The position numbers and the translations under genes were made by a program. A stretch of 64,000 nt of DNA from Plasmodiophora brassicae (taxonomy: Eukaryota > Endomyxa: Phytomyxea > Phytomyxea > Plasmodiophorida): the NCBI GenBank assembly GCA_036867785.1, contig CP145412.1, positions 806,001-870,000 on the forward strand, read 5' to 3'. Of this stretch, positions 56,201 through 64,000 are shown piece by piece (position 1 is the first letter of the stretch; each line of letters starts with the position of its first letter). The notes under the pieces were generated by a model. That model saw only the letters and a list, made by a program, of their open reading frames with translations, did not search any database and was not told the DNA's origin.

Positions 56201-56911
56201 GGCCACGTTACGCGCAAGGTTGTCAAGCAGACCGTCATGACATCCGTGTATGGTGTCACGTTCGTCGGCGCTCGCAAGCAGATCGAACGTCGGCTTATTG
56301 AGGCTGGCGTCGTTCCCAACGCCGATGCCGCATTCAAACCGAGCTACTACCTGTCGAGGGCAACGCTCGACAGCCTGGGCAGCATGTTCTCGAACGCCAA
56401 GAAGCTCATGGAATGGATGACGGACGCGGCAACGTTGATCTCGCGAACAACATCCCAGGCTGTGTCGTGGATCACTCCGTTGGGCCTGCCCGTCATCCAG
56501 CCGTACTGTCAAGAGCATGCGTTCGCTGTGAAGACGTCCATGCAGGTCATCACGCTGGTCGACGCACAAGACGTGTTGCCGGTCAGCAGCCAGCGGCAAC
56601 GGTCGGCGTTCCCGCCGAATTACGTGCATTCGCTTGACGCCACCCACATGATGATGACCGCGCTGCGTTGCCATGACGCCGGCGTCGCGTTCGCCGCTGT
56701 CCACGACAGTTACTGGACCCATGCGGCGACAGTAGCCCGCATGAACAAGGAGCTTCGCGACCAGTTCGTCGCGTTGCACAACCAGCCGCTGCTGGAGAAC
56801 CTCGCCGCCGATTTCGCCATGCGCTACCCGATGTGCGAGTTCAAGGCACTTCCGAAGCGGGGCACCTTGGACCTGAACGACGTCCTCAACTCACAGTACT
56901 TCTTCGATTAA
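53226..56911 (+). CDS. RPO41: Mitochondrial phage-type (T7-like) DNA-directed RNA polymerase
   Basis: The ATG at 53226 opens an Arg/Ala presequence ([20 protein letters not shown]). N-terminal exons follow to about 54110. Recognisable blocks are [72 protein letters not shown] and motif A in [20 protein letters not shown] (catalytic Asp). The O-helix region is [20 protein letters not shown], then [20 protein letters not shown] and motif C in [11 protein letters not shown] (second catalytic Asp). The end NSQYFFD with a terminal FxFxD-like tail is typical of the family. The stop is at 56911. It transcribes mitochondrial DNA. Short introns are frequent in 53.8-55.8 kb and unsplit in the last kilobase. 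Confidence 0.93.
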
Positions 56912-57020
56912 TGTGTACAAATATACTAGGGGGCGTATATCTGCCGGTCCATGCGTTGATCGTATCTCGGCGCGTGCCTCGCATTGGGCAGACCGCGCCA
57001 CCAGCGAACGTAAGGCTGCC

Positions 57021-58729
57021 ATGGCATCCCCTGCCGACAGCGGCGCCGGCGGTAACACGTACCGCAAGGGGATGGCGGTGCCCAATGGCAACACGCTAGG
57101 CGCTTGCGATTCCATCAACACGTACGGCAGGTCGAAGAGCTGGACGGGCGTCGACACGCTGAGCAGCGGCACCAACGATGATAAGGGCAACAGTATTGCG
57201 GATCACGCCCGAGCGTCAGCACATCTCGCTACCGGTAATCGGGCGCCTCACGTACAGAGGGGTCTTCATCCGATGTAACATGGCTGGTCCAGAGCAATGG
57301 GGAAAGAGTTCGTCGATGAGGCCGTCGTCGGAGAAATCATGGGGGAAGCACCGCGCCGAGCGCGCCAACTTCGAGAAACGGGAAAAGCTGACACAGGAAG
57401 TGGTCGATACGGAACGCACCTACGTGAACTCGTTGCAGACGCTGATCACCAAGTACGTCGCCCCTGTGAAGGTCGACCCGGGCAAGTATGGCGTCAAGGT
57501 ACAGTAGAGGGTTGGTGGGCGCGGGCGGCGTGCTGGCGCTGACAGACAGACCCGATTGCGGTAGGCCGATCAGGTACACACCGTGTTCGAGAACGTTGAG
57601 CCGATCGCCGCGTTCCACGTGATCTTCTTGAAGGAGCTGGAAAAGGATCGCAACCTAGCAAGAACGATCAACAAGTTTGGCGATTACCTGAAGATGTATG
57701 CAGCGGCCGACACATGGTCGACACGGTACTGACATCATCGTCGACCAGGTACACGACATACATATCCGGTTACGACAAGTGCGTCCGCCTGCTGGGCCAG
57801 ATGCGCAAATCGCGCAAGTTCACCAAGTTCCTGGACGAGACGCGGACCGACCCCGAATGCAAGGGCCTCGACCTCATGTCGTTCCTGATCATGCCGATCC
57901 AGCGAATCCCCCGTTACGAGCTGCTGCTGCGCGAGCTGATATCGTGCGACGACCCCGACCCCCAGTCCGAGATGGCGCAGGCCTACAATCGCGTACGGTA
58001 CATCGCCAAGCATGTCAACGAGACGCAGCGGCACGGTAAGGGACTGCGCCGAAGGTTCGCTGCGGCGCTGCCAGTGCTAACCGTGCCGACCATGTACCAG
58101 TCGAGAATATGATGAAGCTGCTTGAAATTCAGGACCGGATCTCGGACAGCGATCTGTCGTTCGACCTGTTGCAGCCGCATCGGCGCCTGCTCAAAGAGGG
58201 GAAGATCTCGCAGAAGACGACCAGCAAGTTGAACAAGATCAAGCAGCGCGTCCTGTTCCTGTTCTCCGACATCGTCCTGTGGACGTCGTCGTCGAACGCG
58301 TACCTGGGCCATGTCGACATCAGCTGCATTTCGCTGAAGCCGGACGTGAAGCATCCCGACACGTCGTTCCGGATGGTGGTCGAGAGTGGGACCGCCGCGG
58401 TTGAGGAGACCGAGCTGATCTGGAGGTGCGAAACCGCAGCCGAATGCCAGGAATGGGTCAAAGCCATCGATGACGCCATGACGAAGCTGTGCGAGGTGTT
58501 CATCAGCAGGCTGGACGACAAGGAGAAGGAGAAGTTCGGGCAGCTGAACGCGGGCGCGTCGGCGGATAAGGCTGAGATGATCCGGCAGGCGAAACTGTCG
58601 ATCCGCCGGAAGAAGTACGCCAGGACGGGCGGCGCCATGCACCTGTTCATGAAGGAGAAGCTCAACGAGCTCCACGCTCACGTTGCTGTAGATGACGATA
58701 AGTCTGTGACCGAACTCGATAGCCAATAG
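57021..58729 (+). CDS. Rho guanine-nucleotide exchange factor (DH-PH)
   Basis: The ATG at 57021 gives MASPADSGAGGNTYRKGMAV. An intron (about 57230-57292) leads to KREKLTQEVVDTERTYVNSL, the first conserved DH region. Later exons give VFENVEPIAAFHVIFLKELE, YTTYISGYDKCVRLLGQMRK and GLDLMSFLIMPIQRIPRYEL, LLRELI, the diagnostic DH CR3 helix. After an intron near 58030-58108 a PH domain follows (RRLLKEGKISQKTTSKLNKI, RVLFLFSDIVLWTSS, ELIWRCETAAECQEWVKAID). A basic helical tail ends at 58729. DH-PH proteins activate Rho/Rac GTPases and so control actin. Introns here are about 50-75 bases. Confidence 0.93.
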
Positions 58730-58866
58730 TAAATTATCGCGTGATATCAACGCTCAGGACGACATCGTCAACAGGGACGGGGAGGGTCCCGAACACTGCC
58801 GATGCTCAGGAATACATTTGAACGAACAGTTCGTATTGTACAGATTGAGCGGTAACACGCTGATCA

Positions 58867-61383
58867 CTAGCAGAGTTTTGAGTCTCCATAAGTCACGACA
58901 AGTTGAAGCGCCCGCTGCAGATTGTCCCTGACTGGTTTGGAATTCGTTTGCGATCCTGCGAAGGCGCGTCAGCACAAATGCCTGAGAACCCGAGTCAGGG
59001 CGGTACCTGGCGCGGAAGCACAGAACTCCACATTGGTGCATGACCCATTTCCGCAGCCTTGTGTCAACTGACTGAAATACCTACAGGCGGTCAGGGGCTG
59101 ACGACGAGGATCGTGGATGGCGGTAAACCTTCGTGCTTGCTTCTGCGCACGAGCTTTGGTGTCGCCGTCGACAGGAGGGTTGACTCGTTTAGAAGTGTCC
59201 TGCTGCGAGCTAGACGATGCCGAATCTGCAGCCGCCGACTTGGCCACCTTGGCAGAGGAATTGTCGCCGAGTTCCCCCCGAGCTCGTCGCCATTCAACAG
59301 ACCCGCTTTCTCTCCCGGGAAGTTGATCGTTCTGACCCGGCAGCAAGATCAGTTGTTGTCCATCCCGGAAGACTCGGGCAGCGCTGCACTGACTGTGCTA
59401 ACCGTAGAGATGCCCAGCAATTGGTCCTTCTCTCGGGACCAGCGCGATCGTACTAGAGAAGCGCGATCAGGGTTCATCCGGCTGAGGCACGCATTCGAGT
59501 ATCGTTCCAGTTCGCCTGCAAGCCAATCCTCTGGGCATTCCCTCCGACGCGAAAGCACGCCGTTCTCAGTGGCATAGTTGGCAGTGTACCGCCGGGTCAC
59601 ATCGCGGACACCTGCAGAACAGCCATGAGCCCAGCAGAATGTCCTACCCACGTATGCCTGATACCATCAACTACAGTATGGAGAATCAGCCCACAAGATG
59701 ATCATTTTCGAATGCACGCCCGACCTGAGAAGCCAATCACGTAGGAGAGCTTCTTGCCCCATCCAGCTTCATCTAAAAAAACATTCAGCAGCCCCAAATG
59801 CATTGGTACATGTCGAAACCCTACACAGCAATGGTGCATCGTAGCGATTCTCGCAGGGGTCGCAATGCACAAACCGCTGTGTCTCATCGCTCCACACCTC
59901 TGATTGGCAACGTGGCACAATCGTCAGCTCATAAGCGCGCGTACCCATTGGTAGACGGGTATCGGACCAGTCCACACGTGGTCAGTCCAATCGACGACGT
60001 AGCGCGCATCGAATTTCAACGCCCGGCAGCATAGTGTGAACGCCTACAGACATGCTGAGCCCCCATTCGTCGTCGGACACAACGCAATCATGGAGCACCT
60101 GAGCCCACTCGCCACATCGGCCTCGTCTGGTTTCCATCAGCTTCCCGCTGTTGTTGTATCGCGGAAACCGATTGACCTGGCCACATGCATTGCACTTGTG
60201 GCTATATCGAATGTTACACAATGGAATGCACAGTTTGACCTCAATCATACAGCTCAACTCTGCCAGCACCAAACCGCAGCTCTTCTTGGTTCGGCTCCGC
60301 CCCACCAATTGTTGTTGTACCTCCTCCACATGAGCTACAAGGTAGGCTGTTGACCCAGCTTCCAACGGATGTCAGTGTAGGAACGAAGTGTACGACGCGT
60401 ACAATGCACCTGAAGAACTCGTGCTTGAACCAGAAAAGCAGCTGAAAGACCAATTCATCTCTACCAGGGAGGGCATCTGGCCCACGCTCTGCCAGACCAC
60501 CGTGAGACCACGAAGCAGGTATAACATGGGGGAAGGTACCTTTTCCTCTGTCAAGCAATTTCTGCAGTGGAATAACTTCAAGAGCTTTGGCCTGGTTCGC
60601 TGGGTTCTCAAAGTCGGGTATATGCTGAAAGTACGACCTGATTTGCATTGCCATCCTCTGCTTTCGATTATCCATCACTGCCACCTCTGCGAGTAACCAT
60701 TGATACAGGCAATCGCTCGATACAAGAAAGTCTGGTGCTCACCTTGACGCTCCTGTAATTGTCCCAAGGCCGTCCGAAGGAAACCAAGAAACGGCTCCAC
60801 CAGCAATTCAGCTTGAGATTGAATACTGCGGAATGACTCAGGGCAACTGACGATGGAGGGACCACACTCACTACCGAGGATGAAACAGGCAGCCCGTTCC
60901 ACACCCGCACACGAAAGGGTCGCTCCCCGACGAAGAAACGTCAGCTGCGTGCCTGACATAGGCAGCTTTACACGCTGCTGCGCACGCCAGACATATTACA
61001 GTGTCGCCAATCCGCAATCCTGGTTGCCGAACCGACGTCGACCCTAGCCAGATCTTTGAGCAGTCGGTTTGCCAAGCTGCACCGAGCAAATCTTGTCAGA
61101 TCCCTATCGCGATGCACCGATGCCCACTGGTCCGCATACGGATTGACTCCAACACCAATGCGGGATCGATCGCGTCGCTGCCATCAGCTGGCTCTGGAGA
61201 CCTCTTCCTGGATAGGTGTAGGATGCCGTCGAACCCATCGACGAACGCCCGATCCAGCCCGGGATCGAGCACCTGCTCCTCGGGTTCGACATCGGTCAGC
61301 GAATAGATCTGCCCGCGCACGACGTCCGCATCGTCGCCAACGTCATCGATGTCGTACCTGGTAGAGGGACCCGCCTCGTTCAT
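58867..61383 (-). CDS. PNG1: Peptide:N-glycanase fused to a C-terminal AZUL zinc finger
   Basis: The putative ATG at 61383 gives [20 protein letters not shown]; the first 200 residues are not a recognised domain. The transglutaminase-like core follows: [12 protein letters not shown], zinc cysteines in LPCSSC and [15 protein letters not shown], catalytic Cys in [15 protein letters not shown], His in [12 protein letters not shown] and Asp in [16 protein letters not shown], then [13 protein letters not shown]. The standard PNGase segments [11 protein letters not shown] and [19 protein letters not shown] come next. In the same exon the chain continues through a Ser/Lys linker into [23 protein letters not shown] and, after a 51-base intron, [17 protein letters not shown], stop at 58867. 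This is the UBE3A-type AZUL pattern with four cysteines. PNGase strips N-glycans from misfolded ERAD clients; AZUL binds the proteasome subunit RPN10. Confidence 0.88.
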
Positions 61384-61790
61384 TCAACCGCACTTCCCAA
61401 TCGGCCGCGTTCTGCGACTCACACGCGCCCGCCCCATTCGACACGTACGCGCCGCGACATTCAATCGGTAGATATTCCCTCCCCCAGAGCCGCCCACCTT
61501 CAACAACAGTAGCGAACGACGGCGCAGCCCGGTGGGGCCCAAACTGCACTTTGACGCCGAATATTCAGGTGCCGTTCCGGTTTTAGACGGGGCCTCCGTT
61601 GTACTGCCACCGAACGGCTGTTCTGTGACACAGATATCCGGCGTTACAGGTTTAATTGTGTCGGTAGCCAGTAAAAGTATTGGTGGGGGGTTATACATAT
61701 GGATAGATGCCAGGTGGCGATCTTGCTGCTACTTTTTCGTCTCTTTCTTTCTGACGTTCCACTGTTTTCAAAAAGTACAAAGCCCGTTTC
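61384..61790. other. Unassigned region upstream of the PNGase gene
   Basis: A plus-strand open frame starting near 61532 (LHFDAEYSGAVPVLDGASVV, then CSVTQISGVTGLIVSV) and minus-strand frames overlap here. None has family features or a convincing partner exon. The region includes the PNGase promoter. No gene is called. Confidence 0.35.
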
Positions 61791-61794
61791 TCTG

Positions 61795-62010
61795 ACATGC
61801 CCAAGTCGACACAGGCAGCCGTCAGCGCAGCCGTCGGCAAGCACGCCATACGTTGATGCCGATAATGAAGGGCATGGTCATGCAGCGTGTTGCCAACGCC
61901 GTCAACGGGTCGAACGAGACGGGTAGCGTAATAGAGCGGGTAGCTGACATGCCAATGCCTGCAGCGGCGCCCGGTCGCGAATGCGCATACAGAGCGCCGC
62001 CGCCTATCTT
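61795..62010 (+). repeat. Dispersed repeat, copy B (matches 50135-50370 inverted)
   Basis: Plus-strand counterpart of copy A. It lacks about 15 bases present in copy A just after gagcgggtagc and diverges near 62010. It lies directly before the inverted-repeat block at 62.1-62.9 kb. Confidence 0.75.
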
Positions 62011-62126
62011 AAGGGATGATCAGTTGAGCAGGTAAAAAGGAAAGGGGCCCCTGTAAAACAGGTGGCCACCTCCCACAGGGAGGGGGAGGATGTCGTCAGT
62101 AGTGTAGTTTAGTTTATAGTTGGGAT

Positions 62127-62543
62127 TCCGCGTTTTTCACGCAGGCGCCTTGGTCTCGGGTTCGACGACCGTAGGATCAGCTGACAGAACGTTAGCTTCT
62201 CCCGGCCTGGCAGTGCCGGCCTCTCACCTTTGTGCTGGGATCTCGCAGAGCGGTGACTCCGGAGCAAGTCTGAGGGCTCTTTGAGCACCCCAAAGGTTCG
62301 TAGGCTATGATCTCCCTCACTGCGGTTGATCTGCCTACATCGTCAGTTGTGTAGACAGGTCAACCGAAGAGATCAAACTCTACGAATCTTCGGGAGCTCG
62401 CTGAGCCCCGGAGTCCCCACACGGCAAGATCCCAGCACAAAGGTGATAGGCCGGCACTGCCAGGCCGGGGAATTAGCGGGCGTTCTGCTAGCTGAACCCA
62501 AGGTCCTTGGACCCGAGACCGAGGCGCCTGCGTGAAAAGCGCG
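62127..62543. repeat. Long inverted repeat IR-A (arms ~200 bp, almost no spacer)
   Basis: The left arm (62127-62338) and right arm (about 62347-62543) are imperfect reverse complements. Shared blocks include tttcacgcaggcgcct, ccggcctggcagtgccggcc, cacctttgtgctgggatct and the central ctacatcgtcagttgtgtag. By eye most positions pair. Transcribed RNA would form a hairpin of about 200 bp. No transposase is seen nearby. Confidence 0.85.
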
Positions 62544-62555
62544 AATATCAAATAC

Positions 62556-62860
62556 GATCCGAAGAACACCGAGCAGGTCGGATCCGCTGTAACGCAGATC
62601 CATGTTGAGCGCGGGCTCACTGGGCCCTACAAAGAACCTTGCGAGTCTTGCGTCCGCGAATACGATGCCAACAACCAGTCGCCGGCCTGTGTCAACACCT
62701 GTACTGTCGACGAATGATTGTACAGGTGTTTGACACAGCCCGGCGACTGGTTGTTGGCATCGCACTCGCAGATGCAAGACTCGCAAGAGGGCTCAGTGAG
62801 CCCGCGCTCAACGTGGGTCTGCGTTACAGCGGACCCGACCTGCTCGGCGTTCTTCGGATC
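62556..62860. repeat. Long inverted repeat IR-B (arms ~145 bp, 15-bp spacer)
   Basis: The left arm 62556-62704 and right arm 62720-62860 are near reverse complements, with shared blocks gatccgaagaac, gagcaggtcgg, ccaacaaccagtcgccgg and cacctgtac. The 15-base spacer runs from tgtcgac to gatt. The left arm read on plus and the right arm read on minus both stay open and give similar peptides (EQVGSAVTQIHVERGLT / EQVGSAVTQTHVERGLT). It starts 13 bases after IR-A ends. Confidence 0.88.
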
Positions 62861-63250
62861 GTTCCAGCCGCCTTCCGCGACCAATTGCTCCCCGTCGACA
62901 CACAGTCGTGGACGTCCGGCGTTGTCTACCATTGACATCCCAGCAGGCGACAGCTTGTACTGGTTGTACAGCTTCAGGTTGCGGATATCCATTGCTGGAC
63001 ACTTTGCGTCATTGCCGACGTACGGGTCGAGCGCCAATATCGACTCGTAGTCGCCGATGATAGATTGGAACGTGGACAACCCCTTCCAGTGCTTCTTTAA
63101 GCCTTGCGCGTGTTCTGCACGTCGGTGCCATGTTGGTCGAACAAGTCGATAGGATTCGCAAGCAGCTGGATACCGTGGCGTTGAGCAGCGATTTCAACGC
63201 CACTTTTCGCCAACCTCTCCATCCGGGTGCGCCTCGGCGCAGGAAGACGT
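62627..63250 (-). pseudogene. Unidentified minus-strand coding remnant running into IR-B
   Basis: Open stretches read RMERLAKSGVEIAAQRHGIQ, LLANPIDLFDQHGTDVQNTR, then in another frame KKHWKGLSTFQSIIGDYESI, LALDPYVGNDAKCPAMDIRN, LKLYNQYKLSPAG and PRLCVDGEQLVAEGGW, and finally into the right arm of IR-B. The two frames meet at about 63097 without a visible intron, so this is either a frameshifted copy or an assembly error. Family not recognised. Confidence 0.4.
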
Positions 63251-63393
63251 CATCTCCCTACCGGCTACCACGACGGTTGCGAAACCTGGCCATGTCGATT
63301 TCCTCGCTGGAAGCTGCCGATTCGCTGCGGACGCCGTCGTACTCGTCGGACACCGCGGAGGATTTGGCGCGGCTGTCTCGGTGGTACAAATAA
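63130..63393 (+). CDS. Possible 87-residue hypothetical ORF
   Basis: The ATG at about 63130 gives MLVEQVDRIRKQLDTVALSS and ends with SLEAADSLRTPSYSSDTAED, LARLSRWYK. The end looks protein-like, but the first half overlaps the minus-strand remnant antisense, so only one of the two can be a real gene. Unrecognised. Confidence 0.3.
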   Translation: MLVEQVDRIRKQLDTVALSSDFNATFRQPLHPGAPRRRKTSSPYRLPRRLRNLAMSISSLEAADSLRTPSYSSDTAEDLARLSRWYK

Positions 63394-63552
63394 ACTTTGG
63401 CATTTTCGGAGTCCAAACACCATTCACAGAGGGCTGACCAGGCCTCACATACAAAGGCTGCGCACAGGAAACCGAAGTCAACAAGTAGTCGATACCCGTG
63501 GCAGAAGGAAAAGTCGGTGGAAATTACTTCGACCGGGCTCTTAGGTGCGCGA

Positions 63553-64000
63553 ATGAGTGCACTTAGGAAGCGGGCGATCTTGCCCATCGTCCTCGTCGCG
63601 GCGTGCCTGCTGGCCATGGTGGTAGTCATTACCCAGACATACACGGTGGCGTCGCGCGACAATATCCATGCAATCGTGAAATCCAATGAGGCCCCCAGAC
63701 GAACACTGCCCAAGCCGACCATTGCGTTATTGATGCCGGCGAGGTCGACGACCAGTATGGTCGCGGTGGAGAACGCGCCGCTATTGACAACATTCCTGCC
63801 ATCAATGATCGAAACTATTTCGTCTGATGATCGGAACAACTTCGACTATGCGTTGTACATGGGATTTGACGTCGCGGACCCGCTCTTCGACAACGAGAAG
63901 AATTTGAAGACGCTGAAGCAGAAGGTGGAAAACGCGAATGTCTTCAAAATCATCGAGTTCTTCGCATTTCACAAGACTAAGGTATACCAGGCACGCGAGA
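63553..64000 (+). CDS. Type II membrane protein, glycosyltransferase-like (3' end outside window)
   Basis: The ATG at 63553 gives MSALRKRAILPIVLVAACLL and AMVVVITQTYTV, a basic head plus one signal-anchor helix. A lumenal domain begins with LPKPTIALLMPARSTTS, APLLTTFLPSMIETISS and FDYALYMGFDVADPLFDN. The strand pattern with an acidic turn (GFDVADP) resembles the nucleotide-sugar-binding start of Golgi glycosyltransferases. The ORF is still open at base 64000. The enzyme class is inferred from topology and pattern only. Confidence 0.65.
   Translation, partial: MSALRKRAILPIVLVAACLLAMVVVITQTYTVASRDNIHAIVKSNEAPRRTLPKPTIALLMPARSTTSMVAVENAPLLTTFLPSMIETISSDDRNNFDYALYMGFDVADPLFDNEKNLKTLKQKVENANVFKIIEFFAFHKTKVYQARE

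Noticed and set aside
57735-58750. Minus-strand ORFs of 99-255 residues opposite the RhoGEF
   Set aside because: Antisense to conserved DH and PH domain exons; no independent features.
60871-61089. Cysteine-rich frame resembling a UBR-type zinc finger in the PNGase N-terminal region
   Set aside because: The better splice model (intron GTGCGC...CACGCAG) uses a different frame here, so the cysteine pattern is probably fortuitous.
1-64000. Virus-derived or retroelement coding regions
   Set aside because: I looked for reverse transcriptase, integrase, capsid and transposase motifs on both strands and recognised none.

Overview
This window reads as nuclear DNA of a compact-genome eukaryotic microbe. 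Almost every gene is cut by very short introns (about 35-75 bases, GT...AG, with at least one GC...AG candidate). Genes lie on both strands with gaps often under 100 bases, roughly one gene per 2 kb. Base composition is moderately GC-rich, so nearly every real exon has long antisense or out-of-frame shadow ORFs. The gene content is purely eukaryotic: SPT6, ADA2, NatC subunit, SUMO, GID E3 ligase, RhoGEF, VPS9, PPR protein, mitochondrial RNA polymerase. I could not place the species from sequence alone. A plasmodiophorid-like rhizarian or similar parasitic protist would fit the architecture, but that is a low-confidence inference.

Layout from left to right. 1-7035: a secreted CUB plus nine-LamG-domain protein on the minus strand, running off the left edge. 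7.3-10 kb: a PH/FHA-domain protein. 10-11 kb: three near-identical tRNA-Ala(AGC) genes and a relic. 11-15.7 kb: NAA35/Mak10, RMD5/GID2 and a small hypothetical protein. 15.8-20.7 kb: SPT6, divergent from a large TPR protein (21.3-23.9 kb). 24.4-27.4 kb: membrane H+-pyrophosphatase, convergent with a tail-anchored cytochrome b5. 28.5-31.5 kb: SUMO, a small ORF and a PPR protein. 31.8-33.2 kb: PP2C phosphatase. 33.4-34.7 kb: a secreted endonuclease-like protein with basic clusters in its tail. 35-38.4 kb: VPS9 Rab-GEF and ADA2. 38.8-43.5 kb: a TMF-like golgin, an 86-residue membrane protein and a coiled-coil protein. 43.7-45.1 kb: mitochondrial rhomboid protease and a divergent small CaaX protein. 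45.3-49.2 kb: patatin-type triacylglycerol lipase and a CAMK-like kinase. 49.2-51.3 kb: gene-poor, with one copy of a dispersed repeat. 51.3-58.7 kb: a DUF1295 reductase-like protein, a BSD protein, the mitochondrial phage-type RNA polymerase and a DH-PH RhoGEF. 58.9-61.4 kb: peptide N-glycanase carrying a C-terminal AZUL zinc finger. 61.4-63.5 kb: repeat-rich DNA with a second copy of the dispersed repeat and two adjacent long inverted repeats. 63.55-64 kb: the start of a type II membrane protein.

Themes. Protein quality control is well represented (PNGase-AZUL, RMD5, SUMO, rhomboid). So are mitochondrial gene expression (RPO41-like polymerase, PPR protein) and chromatin/transcription (SPT6, ADA2). 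These genes are interspersed on both strands; I see no evidence of a co-regulated cluster. The most novel observation is the PNGase-AZUL fusion: a deglycosylase of misfolded glycoproteins ending in the zinc finger that UBE3A uses to dock on the proteasome. In the sequence the PNGase-typical segment and the AZUL cysteines lie in one uninterrupted exon.
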